This document shows positions 45,680-56,744 of a stretch of DNA of 60,000 nt, in pieces. Under the pieces are notes generated by a model that saw only the letters and a program-made list of their open reading frames with translations, was not told the origin of the DNA and did no database searches. This DNA comes from Cryptomeria japonica (taxonomy: Eukaryota; Streptophyta; Pinopsida; Cupressales; Cupressaceae): assembly GCF_030272615.1 (NCBI RefSeq), contig NC_081405.1, forward strand, positions 474,022,008 through 474,082,007. The letters run 5' to 3'. A program made the translations under genes and the position numbers. Numbering within the stretch: the first letter of the stretch is position 1; each line of letters opens with the position of its first letter.

Positions 45680-48575
45680 TTGACAAAATTGTCTGCAAGC
45701 TTATTTATCTCATCCCGTGTCTTGCTTATTTTCTTGTCAATATCTACAGTCAAGAAGTTTGTTTTACATGTATCTTTATATATATATTTTTATACTCTTT
45801 CAATAAACTACATAGTTCCGGTAGAAGTGTGTCAAAGTCTCTGTTACACTTCTTTATTTCTTCATCAAAGAATTTTTGTTTCTCCTTTTCTACCATGTCC
45901 TTTACTGATTCTTCCTTTATTTTCTCAATATTTTCAAAAATGTATTTACATAATGTATCCAATTGTCCTAAAGAATCCTTATTATCTATATTACAATCAG
46001 GAGCAACTAACTTCAAAAATGGTATTGAATCATCTATTGCTTTATAAGCCTGTGAACTGCAGTCAATTATTTTCTTAATAGAATCTAATAATACCTCAGT
46101 CACATTAGTTGACTTGAATGTTGATGATGATCCAAGATTTTGAGTGGCGATTGAAATAACCATGCTTGTATTGACCTCTGGTAGGTCAGTTTGTGTTTGC
46201 ATTTCTTTTAGCACTAGTTTCCCTACTTCACTGCTTACCGGTGGCACTGTTTCCTTGTGAGCCTATTCCGGAGCCTTTAGCTCTGTTGGTTTCTCTATTT
46301 GTGCCTCAGATTCCATCTTTTTCCCTGTATCCTCTGTCGGTTTCTCTGTATCTCCTGTTACTAGAGGCTCTTTAGCCATATCTGACTTTTCAGTTGCATC
46401 TTTATCAACTTTTATGTTGATATTTTGGGTATCAACATTTACAGTGTATAGGACTTTAGGATTTGGATTTCTATCCTCTACATCCATACTTTCTGTTGTC
46501 GGTTGGTCTTCAATGGTTGTAATTCTCATAGGTGGAGGTAGGTTGTCTTTAACCTTTATGCTTGGAGGTCCACCAACTTTGCCTTTCCCTTTGTCCCTAT
46601 CCTTCTGATATACTTTAATAGGCTTAGGGTTCCTGTATTCTTCTTGTTTTTCCTTTTCAACTAGGAATATGTCCCAACCATCTTCTATTTCTTCTGTTAC
46701 TTCAGTAACTCTTCCTGCCATCAGTGAAATATGTCAGTGTGCAGTAGAGAATACTATCTGGTTTGCCTGAGCAATCAAATCATCAATTTTCTTTGGAGAG
46801 TTTACCAGATATACAGCAAGTAGTTTTTCTATTTTTATTTTCTTGTCTAATTCAATCACTCCTTGCCTTCTGGCCTCAAGTCTTTTGTACAAATAATCAG
46901 GAATTTCATTGATTACTTCCATCAAAAACTTTTTGTACATGTCCATATGTAGTATTACACTTTCCTCAACTTGCCCTTTCTCATCAGCAGATAGAGTGTC
47001 ATAAATTTTCTCTATGTTTTTCAATTTTCCTTCCTCTATGATCTCATTTAGCAATATGTCTAGGGGTGCCAAGTCTTTTTTTGTCTTTTTCTTTTTCTTA
47101 GGGGTTAGCTTCTTCTTAGGTGTGACCTTTCTAACTAGAGATCTCACAGCTTGTTGCTTCTGCCTTGTCCTTCTAGGTGAAGGAGTGGTTGCTGGTGAGG
47201 GATCTCTTTTCATAACAACTCTTTTAAAAGTTGTTGGCATGTCACCTTCCGAAGAGGTATCTACCGGTGATAGATGAGCTTTAGGTTGTGGGGCTACCAA
47301 CACATCTTCTGTTATGTCGGTTTTCTTTAATACATCTTCCTTAATGGCCTTTGCTTGTTTGGATCCTTTCCTCACAAATGCCTCTACCTTCTTTACTCTT
47401 TTCTTAGACTGTATTTGGCTTTCAATGGTTTCAGCACTACCAAATACTTCTTCCTTAGGTTCTTTGGGGGCTTCCAGAAGTGCTTTAGCATAAGTTTCAA
47501 CTATGTGGTCATCTATCTCATAGCCCATTTTGGTTACCTAGATTGTCCTTGGGATAACTGTTTCCATCCATATTTCATCTTTCTTAATAACAAAGCATAT
47601 ATCATCTTTGTATTTGTCTACAATTTTTTGAGATAACCTTATTCTTTTCTTCATTTTTGTCTTTAATGCTTGGAAAAAGTCATGAATGTTGGTCTCCTTG
47701 TTCTCACCCATGGTATTAAACAGTTCTATCAATTGCTTTCCTACTGGTATGTCATATCCTAGTTCTTTATATCCTATACCAGGAACCTATTTTGTTATAT
47801 GAAGCATTAGGCATACTAACAGATTTCCAAATCTGAAAGTTCCTTTCTTATCCTTCTTTATCTTTCCAAGGTTGTCTATCAGTTCATCTTTTAACCATTC
47901 ACAGATGTCAATTTTTGCATTGTCTATTACCATATCATAAGCACTCTTAATTAATAAACTTGAAACTAAGTTAAGTCTATTAGCATGAGTGGCTTTGTAA
48001 CCTAATATCATACTTATGAATCTCACATTGATATCTTTTACATCATTAACCCTTAGAGATCTCTTATCGAATGTTGCACCTGTTAGGTCTATGACTAAAT
48101 CATTGGAAACCTTCTTGTTTTTGTCTAGCCTCTTACCGGTGGTAGGTAACCCTATGACAACATTTATCGCTCCCTTGGTGATCTTATGAATTGTATCTAG
48201 CCAGAAAAATTCTCCATGAACTCTTCTTAACACTATCCTAATCACATCCTTAGGAAATTCAAGAATGCTAAGGATTTCTGTGAATCCTAGGGTTTCAATA
48301 ATCTTGTGTTCAGCTTTAACATTGCCAATATCATCACATATCTTGGTTTTATACATGGTTTTGATTTCCTCGACTCCTAACTCTTCAATGTTGCAATGGA
48401 TGTACATTCTAGGGTCTTCAACATATACAACACCTTTAGGAATTTGAGAAAATGCACCTAAGGTATCATCCTTTTTTTCTATCTCAGGGACTAATTGAAA
48501 TACAGGCCTAGGTCTTTTAATTACTTCCACAATAGTAGGGTTTGCTATGTATTCAATTGTAGAGGTGGATGCCAT
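45680..48575 (-). pseudogene. Large novel ORF of the gag-only LTR element (unknown function)
   Basis: One minus frame runs from ATG 48575 to about 45750 (942 codons) with only four stops (after LMLHITK, VIPRTI, VFSTAH, ELKAPE) and no frameshift. The N-terminal 260 residues look globular: RRVHGEFFWLDTIHKITKGA and INVVIGLPTTGKRL, then GYKATHANRLNLVSSLLI and FRFGNLLVCLMLHITK. The middle is very basic (TPKKKLTPKKKKKTKK) and could bind nucleic acid or direct nuclear entry. The C-terminal third is Lys/Glu-rich and likely coiled-coil. I do not recognise the family. The IGLPTTG part resembles the MTRMPHTR part of the protein at 39302. Confidence 0.7.
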
Positions 48576-48876
48576 GATTAAATACCTTTTTCTATCTTGG
48601 ATGGATGAATGCTTGGAGTGTGCTTACTTCTTGCTCGAAATGCCTTAGCTCAGAATCTTCGTGCTCTTTGAAAGTTTGAAGTCACGGTGAAATGAAATGG
48701 AGCCAAAACCTTATTTTTATAATATCTTTTCACCATCTACCATATTAATTGCATGCCGGTTAAGTATTCACTTAACATTGTCTGCCGGTAATAAGTAATT
48801 TTCAACTTCTTATCTCTAACTGAGGGAATAATAGCATATGTGTCATTAGATTGCCAAACCCTCAAGGAAATTTTCT

Positions 48877-50024
48877 TCAATTAGATGAAGAACTTCCTAC
48901 CAATGGAGCACTGCTCTGTCCTGTTAGTGAAGCATCACTTTGTCCTACCGGTGAAGCATTTATTGGTTCTACCAGTGGAGGAGTATTCCCAATATTTAGA
49001 TCAGCTTTTCTAATCCATTGCTTTGAGATTTCTTGCTTAACCTCTTCAACTTTTTCTTTACCTTTCAAGCTAGCACTTTTGTTGTCTACTGGTGTACCTT
49101 TACTTCTACAAAATTTAGCAATATGCCCAATCTTGTTACATGCATAACAAGTTACATTATTTTTTTGAATAGCTTTCCCATAACCTATTCCGGTTTGTGT
49201 TCTGCATTGATTAGATAAATGTCCAAATCTTCCACAAACATAACATCTCACATTCATTCTACAGTTTTCAGAGTTATGACCAACTTTGTTGCATTTGGAA
49301 CATTGATCGGTGGGTGTATTGATATTTTGATAATTCCTAGATCTACATTCATTTGCCCTATGACCATACTTATTATAGTTAAAGCATTTTCCATTGAATT
49401 TATAAGCATTAGGTGGTCTTATCGATTTGTTGTGATCCTGAGTATTTGCAGTACCGGAGCTTTCACCAAATTCAAAGCCAATTCCAGAAGTGTCACCTTT
49501 AGGTTTTTGATTCTTTAATAAGGTACCAAGTTCTTCTGAGCTTTTCTTGAATTTTTCTTTATGTTGATTTGTAGTTTCCAATTCCCTTTCCAAGATTTCT
49601 TTTTGTCTCATCAGTTCATTTGAGTCATTCTAAGTATGCATCAGATCTGTCTTCAACATGTCATTTTCATAGCTAAGTCTTGTGTTCTCATTTGCTACAT
49701 CACTTAGTCTTCTGGTCAATTCTTCTTTCTATCCTCAATCTCTTTGCAAAATCTCATAGTCATATCCTGCATTACATTTTTTATTGTCATGATCTCTTGT
49801 TTCAACTTGCTTATCATGTCATTTAGTGATTCCTTTTCATCATTCTCATTTTGCAATTTTTTACAAAGTTCTTTTCTTTTATTTCTTGCAACAGTAAGAT
49901 TTTCTTGAAGTGCCTGAATGATATCCTGAGCTGCTCTTAAATCATCTTCTAATTTGATATTTTTCAACTTCTCTGCACCATAGTCTGTAAGAGCTCCTTC
50001 AAGTTGCTTCATTAGATTTTCCAT
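48877..50024 (-). pseudogene. Gag-like protein with coiled coil and four CCHC knuckles
   Basis: It starts at ATG 50024 (MENLMKQLEGALTDYGAEKL), 58 bp past the primer site; the longer open frame from 50081 has no ATG. A long coiled coil (LRAAQDIIQALQENLTVARN) leads, after a one-base frameshift at about 49720, into LSYENDMLKTDLMHT, a stop, and ERELETTNQHKEKFKKSSEE. Four knuckles follow: CFNYNKYGHRANEC (second Cys is Tyr), CSKCNKVGHNSENC, CYVCGRFGHLSNQC and CYACNKIGHIAKFC. The end is Ser/Pro-rich (SSAPLVGSSSSN). It is an RNA-packaging gag by features. A typical UBN2 capsid is not seen. Confidence 0.8.
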
Positions 50025-50081
50025 CTTTACCGGTGTCAAGATCTTCCTCAAGCTGTTAGGCTTCTGAAAATAGAGGACCAA

Positions 50082-50093
50082 GCTCTAATACCA
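50082..50093 (-). other. Primer-binding site (initiator Met, one change)
   Basis: In element orientation TGGTATTAGAGC, two bases past the LTR. The standard site is TGGTATCAGAGC, so one C is T, as expected from deamination. Confidence 0.9.
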
Positions 50094-50095
50094 AT

Positions 50096-50903
50096 TGTTA
50101 GGATTCCCAGGGATACTGAGAGGGGGGTGTGAATCAGTATCTAACCGGTGATAAGATTTTCTTAAGTTAAAACATGCAGAACATAAAATAACAGTATACC
50201 GGTATGCAAGAATTAATGCAATAAACAGAATCAGAAACATCCACATGAAAAGAACACCATAACACAAGATGTTTAACAAGGAAACTTGGTGTGGGAAAAA
50301 CCTCAGTGGGATTTGTGACCCACAATATTCACTCATTGGCCAATAAGAGAATATTACTTACAATAAGGGCCTGCACATGCAGGAAGGCCAATGGCCTAGA
50401 GCTCACTGCTCAATGAGAAGTCACACTGACTTACAATAAGGATTATACTAATCCAATAACTTGTATTGCTTTACAATAGCATCTCCAATGCCAAATTCAG
50501 TACTGGTTCTTGCTCTATTCTTTACATATACCCTTGACCTATAATTCGCACATTAGGTCTGCCTAATAATTTTCTTTATGCTCGCTACTTTTCTTTTTTT
50601 CTCTAAATGTCTACAATGATCTCCTTTATATACAAGAGTCATTTTACAATTTGCCAAGTTGGCTTACAATAATAAACAAAATATTACATATCAAAAATCT
50701 TGTCGGCCTCTATGCCGGTATACATCTTTTCTTCTGTGCCGGTGCCAATGCTGAGTGATCTTGTTGATGCCGATGCACTGTCTTGCCTGTATAATGCTTT
50801 GCTAGTATGATGTCTTGGTGGTGCCATAGGATTGCAAGGTTGCCATCAATGACAAAACCTTCAATCACATACAATGTCTCATTGGAGTGTCCATATGCCA
50901 ACA
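50096..50903 (-). repeat. 5' LTR of the gag-only element
   Basis: 808 bp, near-identical to 44305-45119. It ends ATGCCAACA before the ATGAA target copy at 50904. Confidence 0.95.
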
Positions 50904-51179
50904 ATGAAATGAATTGTATTGTTCAAAAAATAACCATTATTAACCATTGTTAATTATTGGAATGAAGGTTAAAGATTTCCATGATAATACCATGCATAGA
51001 TGAGAAACAATTTATATGATTGAATATCAACTTCTGTATATATAAAAATGTCAAATGATTACAAATATATGTCCATACACAAATATGGCATAAACACCAA
51101 CTCAAACAAAATGTATTTCTAAATACGTGAATGTATGTCCATATACAAAATATATATGCCAACTAGACATGTAAGCTTC
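50904..51179. other. AT-rich flank without a gene
   Basis: Continues the AT-rich array for about 40 bp. After that nothing coding is recognisable until the last exon of the gene that reads left. Confidence 0.5.
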
Positions 51180-53125
51180 CCAAAACTATCTATAACATCC
51201 TAAGCTGCTGATGGATCATCAAAATCGATCCTCTTCACCGCACTGCTTGACTCTAAAGGATCCTGCACAAGAAAAACAAACCATGATTAATATTAGTTAT
51301 ATTATATAATTCACATTTGAAAAAACATAAAAATGAACTATAATTGAACTATTCATGATTACCCCATCTCCATGTTTTCTCTTCAGCTTTGCAGGACTCT
51401 TGATGTATGTCTTCGGTAGAGGAGGTATGTTTTCAATATTTTCATACACAACCTACATATGTTCAGAAACATGACATTGATACAAGTTAGCATATAATTG
51501 TCACTGATAATAACAAATTATATCTACTAAAAACAAAATAAAATAAACACACATCTACTTAAGGCATCTCTTCTTCTTCATAATCTTTAGGTATACTGGG
51601 TGTAGTCATCAAGGATGTGAAGCCAAGAATTCTCTGTACATATACACAACAAGTATATGAAACTATCAATCTATGTCTAGAAGTGTATAATCACTATAAG
51701 TTATTTAAAGTATTCATTCAATCATATTTGCATTCAATTACCTTTCCCTTGTCTCTAACTGCACTACCAAATCCTTAATCACACTGCCCTGCACTTGTGC
51801 TGCTTGTGCCCTATAAGAGTAAAATAAGATATGCATGCAAGTTACTACTTAATCTAATTAATACCAATATAAATGACGAGAACGTATGTCCAATAAAATA
51901 CAAATGACTAGGTGCAATAATATATGTACCATCAAGCTATCAAGGCCAAATGAAATGGCTGACAAGGTGCCCTCCTGAATCTGTCTCAACTCCTCCTCAG
52001 TCATCAACTTTTAAATAGACCATGTAAATAAAAACTAGTACTTAATATTATCTAGATTATAAATATTCATTTAAAATATAGCATGAACTGTGAAAATACA
52101 AATCTGACCACTACATCATAAATGTATGATGATGGTGCCTCCTCACCTCTAGCATGCGAGGACTCCCCGGGGTATCCTCCAGTCTGTGTCATAACATCTG
52201 GTGCATCATGCATCTCATGCACCTCATAATTTGCACTATCCATGGGAGGATCAACAGGCTGTCCAACTGGACCCAAGAATATGTGCCCACACATGACACA
52301 ACTATCGGGCACACATATGTGTGGAGCCGAGGATGATGTGTTAGCACCACTAGATGCACCGCTACCATCAAAAGTAGACTGAGCTACTGACCCAACCTGA
52401 GAAACCAAAAGGCTACTCAAAGAGTGAATAGCCGATATGGTCCATGAAGTCACCTCACAAATGATATCTGGATGATGCACTGGACGTGGGGGATCAACGG
52501 GAGGAGGGGGACATATGGGCCCTGGACTACTCTGGCTTCCCCAGGTCTATTTTGGGGCATACCTAAACCCTCACCCTGGAAAGGTTGGATGTCAAAGTAG
52601 TTCACATGTTTGTGTAAAACAAACTCAGTATACAATTTTTTTATGAAGTAGAAGGGGACATCAAGATTGTTGTTGGGTGGTTTGTCGAAAACCATCCACC
52701 AACGATCCAAAAAAAAATCAAAATACCATCATTTGTGCACCATTTAATAAAAAAAAAAATTTGGGGGGGGTCTACGGGTTGACCAGTGCGGGGATTCACA
52801 AACAATGAGGTGATATCAACTTTCGATATCTCGAGATCCTTGATCTCCTTATATGACAAGCCATCCGCATATTGTTCCCTCATAGAATCTCGCCACAAAG
52901 GGTGACATTTTGCTCCTCAGTCATGGTGTCCATACTCTTTATGATCGATGTGAGAGGATCAAACATTGGGTTTAGATGAGGGATCCTATGATATACATCT
53001 GCAATCCCCCTCAATTCATTCAAATTTTGTGCAATCAAATCCTAAATTGAGGGGGGGTTTGGCAAAGGAGGGTTTGGTTGTTGCAGTTGTGGTTGATCAA
53101 TGTTTTCATTGTTATCCCCTATTTT
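51180..53125 (-). pseudogene. Multi-exon gene of unknown function, probable transposon companion gene
   Basis: Reading left, coding-like segments with splice-like borders appear. A long exon (53125-52110) contains DLIAQNLNELRGIADVYH, WRDSMREQYADGLSYKEIKD, VDITSLFVNPRTGQPVDPP, RWWMVFDKPPNNNLDVPFYF and SSLLVSQVGSVAQSTFDG, broken by frameshifts in C- and T-runs. Then short exons: TEEELRQIQEGTLSAISFGL (about 52005-51935), AQAAQVQGSVIKDLVVQLET (51815-51750), RILGFTSLMTTPSIPKDYEE (51637-51560), VYENIENIPPLPKTYIKSPA (51453-51365) and DPLESSSAVKRIDFDD then TAG (51265-51200). Borders such as TTCTTGTGCAG and GTACATAT support introns. Reading phases across introns are not all resolved. No known domain; it starts just inside the right-end repeats. 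Confidence 0.5.
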
Positions 53126-53324
53126 TAACCTAATTGAATGTAAACAATTGAATTTAGTTAACAAATTTAAACAATTTTGTATTTGATTTTAAAAAGCCTA
53201 GTTTTCATGAAAAAACCATATTTCCAATGAAAAAACAAATAAACATTAAAAAAAATACAAAAATTGATTGAAAATGATTGAAAACAATAAAAATATTACC
53301 TTTCAATCTATTTTTGGGCAAAAC

Positions 53325-53358
53325 ATCGAATATCAGATGCAATCGGATATCGGATTTC
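53325..53358 (-). repeat. Inverted-repeat copy R2 (GGATATCG motif)
   Basis: CGAATATCAGATGCAATCGG followed by ATATCGGATTT: an inner copy of the end motif, about 70 bp inside R1. Confidence 0.65.
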
Positions 53359-53427
53359 TATAAAATCGCGCAGCCTGTGGGTTAAAAATGACTCACGAGC
53401 TGTCACAGTTGAAACATATTGTCTCGG

Positions 53428-53463
53428 AAAATTGGATATCCGATTTTATCAGATATTTGATTT
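53428..53463 (-). repeat. Right 36-bp inverted repeat (R1) of the candidate DNA transposon
   Basis: AAAATTGGATATCCGATTTT followed by ATCAGATATTTGATTT: reverse complement of L1 with 34 of 36 matching. The LINE ORF1 begins 64 bp to the right. Confidence 0.8.
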
Positions 53464-53526
53464 TTATACTTAAATTATTTTAAAATAACATTATATTATA
53501 TAATCTTCATAAAAATTTTGCTCGTT

Positions 53527-55617
53527 ATGGGCAACAAGGGAGGTGTTGGTGCATGGGTAGATGTGGGTAGGGAAGACCTGCCACATGTTCTGCAATGGGT
53601 TTTTAGGAAGGGAAATTGAGTGGATATGGTAGTAACGGCTAGGCGGAGGGAGAATGTAAACTCTTTTGGGCCATCCTCTAGGTATTTTCGGGGATTTTGG
53701 AAGAAACAAGAGGGTTTTGGTTCTGGTCAGTCGGGAGTGTGGGACTCCACAAACCAGGGTGGTTCTCATGGTTTTCACAGTCACTTTCGGCAAGGGTTTC
53801 GTGGGCATATTCACAGCTACGACGAGAAGGTTCTTAATGATAGGTTTTTTTGGAATCATTTTGTGGGTCGCCCAAGAATAAGGACTGCAGAGATGGGGGG
53901 TAAAGTTTCTTTTGCTGAGATTGTTAAATCCTCAAAGGTGGGTGAGAAGGTGGGGGTTTTAGCTCCTTCAAAAAATGTAGAGGAATTATTGTTGAAACAA
54001 GCAGATAAGGTTTTACTGACGATTTCTCCTGATTTATGTTTGTAGGGGCATAAGGTAAGTGAAAATGTCACTGGCCCTAATCTGGTCAATGGTTCCTCTC
54101 CTCATTTTTGGGCTCCTATTCCTTGTTTGGATCTTGATGTGTCTTACATTTCTAATAAAGCAAGTAGCTTGCATTCGATTGCTATCTCTGGGGTTAATTG
54201 AGGTTATCAAATATGCTTGTCTAAATTGCATCATAAATTGAAGAAACATTGGCCAGGTATGTGTTATTTTCAATTATTATCTACTAATTCGTTCATCATT
54301 GTTTTCGATTCTCCTTTGGTTAGAGATGAGGTTCTTAAATCTGAATATCACTAGTTTGGGAATAATGGGATATATGTTTCGGCTTGGAAACCCTTTTTTG
54401 TGCCCGATTGGTCTAAACCTAAAATCTATCTGGTATGGTTCGGGTTGCCTAATTTTCCATTTGAATTCATGGATTCGGAGGTGTTGAAAATTATTGGTGA
54501 TAAGTTTGGCACTTTTTTAACTTCTAAATCAGATATGGTGGATGGGGTGGTTCTGGTAAAAATTTGTGTTCTTATTAGTCCTGATTGTGTTTGCCCTAGG
54601 ACTTGTAATCTTAAATCTAATGATGGAATTTGGTAGCAACTGATTGATAAGTTGACTAATGATCTCCTATTGTGCTCTTTAATTATAGATGTGCCTTTGT
54701 TTATGGATTTTAAAATAGGAAAGTCCAATAACCCATAAAAAGTGGTAAATCATTCTGCTATGGCCAAGGATGTTGGTCCTAAAGCTTGTGAGCATTTATT
54801 GAATTCTACAACTTTGACTTCTGCTCTCCTAGAGCTTGATGTTAACATGTCAGAACATCCTAGGTCTTCTCTGAGTTTTAATGGTGTGGAATCTCTCATT
54901 AAGTGCAGTATTTTGGATAACATCCCAAATATGAAAAATGATAATTTGGGGTTGGGATTTAGGTTTGATAATGAAACTTTGAATAAGGTAACTTCCTCAA
55001 ACATTTTCATGGGTTCTCCAAATGAGGAACGTTTGTTCCAACAAATTCAAGATTTAGTAAAAGATAAAGATAGGAGGGGTAATATTTTGCCTTCATATGA
55101 ATCAGTCATTATCCCAGATGTTAATGCAGTTCTTCAGGTTAATGAGCTTTTGAATACTCATGATCTCCAACTAGATGAGCATGTAACTGAGCGGGTTGTT
55201 AACTCTATTAAGTGTGATTTTTGAAATATTAATAAGTCTCTTCCTTTATCTACTTCTAAGAATCCATTTGAGGTGTTAGCTTCTAAAGATTCTGAAGAGA
55301 TTGTAGGAGAATTGGTGTCATGTAATTCGAGTAATAAATTACCAATTGTCCAATCAAGTATTATTTTTTCATCTCTCGTGGTTTCTCCTCATAGGGGGAG
55401 ACCTTCGAAAAACTATAAAACTCAAATGGAGATTGATGTGGGTATTCAAAAGACCCTGTCTGCATCTCCTAGTGATAGGCTAGGGAAACATTGTTTTTCT
55501 TTGGGTAGATCTAAAAAGTTAGGTCTTTTTTCTGAAACATTGGTAAAAAGGGCTAAGAATCCAACTTCTAGCCCCCCGGTTACTAGGTCAGGGGTTGTTA
55601 AGAGGAATTTGTAGAAT
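53527..55617 (+). pseudogene. LINE ORF1 (DUF4283-type nucleic-acid-binding protein)
   Basis: Frame starts at ATG 53527 (MGNKGGVGAWVDVGREDLPH), chosen because it is the first in-frame ATG and the frame stays open apart from one stop. It contains RIRTAEMGGKVSFAEIVKSS, then KIYLVWFGLPNFPFEFMDSE and LKIIGDKFGTFL with VKICVLISPD, the pattern of the DUF4283 domain of plant LINE ORF1. The C-terminal part is Ser-rich with basic spots (RGRPSKNYKT, TRSGVVKRNL). Frame 54045-54400 is damaged; several stops. No CCHC knuckle is visible. The protein would bind element RNA. Confidence 0.75.
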
Positions 55618-55685
55618 TATTTTGGAGATAGTAAAAATTCTCCAACCTTTGGGAAGAGGGGAGCTTCTACCTCCCCTCGAGGACA

Positions 55686-56744
55686 ATGAGGATCATTTCT
55701 TGGAATGTTAGGGGCTTAAATGCCCCTAACAAGAGACACTTAATTAAGTCTCAGATTGATTTAATTAAGTGAGATGTTTTTTTTCTTCAAAAAACTAAGT
55801 TGTCTTTAGAATCTACAAATGTGATTTTTTCTTCTTGGAAAGGGTGGAAGCATGTTTATGTTTCTTCTTCAGGGGCCTCAGGTGGTTTGGCTCTTTTGTG
55901 GAATAGTTATAATATTGACCTACAACTTCTTGCTTTTGATACTAATTGGATGTTGTCTTTTGTCAAGAGTAAGGCCTCTAGTGTTAAATTTTGGCTTTTT
56001 AATATTTATGCTCCTTTAGGTATTCAAGATAAATGTAAATTGTGGAGAGAGCTTGGAAGGATCTCCTCTCCTTTGAGACATGGATCTTTTGTTGTTTTTG
56101 GGGGAGATTTTATTGCTATTATTGATTTAGGGGAGAAGAGTGGTGGTATTCTTCCTAACAAAAGGATTATGGAAGATTTTGGGACTTTCATGGCTAATAT
56201 GGGTCTTTTTGATTGTAAGACTCAGAATGGCATTTTTACATGGACTAATATGAGAACGGGTTTTTCTCAAATAGCTGAGAGATTAGATAGGTTCTTATTA
56301 TCTAAGAATTGGATTGATTCGGATGTTGATTTCTCTTCTTCTATTCTTCCTAATCTGGGTTCAGATCACTTTCCAATCTCCTTCTCCATTCTAGAGGACA
56401 GACCTCTACACAAGTCTCCCTTTAAGTTTGAGCCTATGTGGTTTAGAGATCACTTTTTTCTACCTTTACTTAAAAAATGGTGGGAGTCTACTCCTTTTGT
56501 CTCGGGTTCTAGAATATTTCAAATTGTTAGAAAGCTCAGTTTTTTAAAGTTGAATATTCAAGAATGGAACTTAGTTCATTTTAAGAATATTTTTGAAGAA
56601 AAGCAGAGAATTCAAGATATGATAGAATGTTTGAATAACCATGTGATTCAACATAGGATGGTTCCTAGGGTTTTTGATGAACTAAAGTCTCTCATATCTC
56701 AGCTTGATGAGATTTTGGCTAGGGAAGAAATTTATTGGAGATAG
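55686..56744 (+). pseudogene. LINE ORF2, endonuclease domain
   Basis: ATG 55686 begins MRIISWNVRGLNAPNKRH, the usual start of plant LINE ORF2, about 70 bp past ORF1. An APE-type endonuclease follows: ISWNVRGLN (Asn), LQKTKL (family has Glu; here Lys), VFGGDFIAIIDLGEKSGG (family GDFN; here Ile), and LGSDHFPIS (SDH). It would nick target DNA to prime reverse transcription; two catalytic positions are changed. One stop lies after DLIK (TGA). Confidence 0.9.

Larger units (their letters stand above)
44305..50903 (-). mobile_element. Non-autonomous LTR retrotransposon with gag and a large novel ORF
   Basis: A 6599-bp element in minus orientation. LTRs of 815 bp (44305-45119) and 808 bp (50096-50903), near-identical. 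The 5-bp target duplication ATGAA lies at 44300-44304 and 50904-50908. The primer site is initiator-Met-like with one change (TGGTATTAGAGC) and the polypurine tract precedes the LTR. Coding content is a gag-like protein with four zinc knuckles and a separate ORF of about 940 codons. No protease, integrase, RT or RNase H is visible in any frame. It must have been moved by enzymes of another element; the copia element at 28996 shares its signals. Confidence 0.9.
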
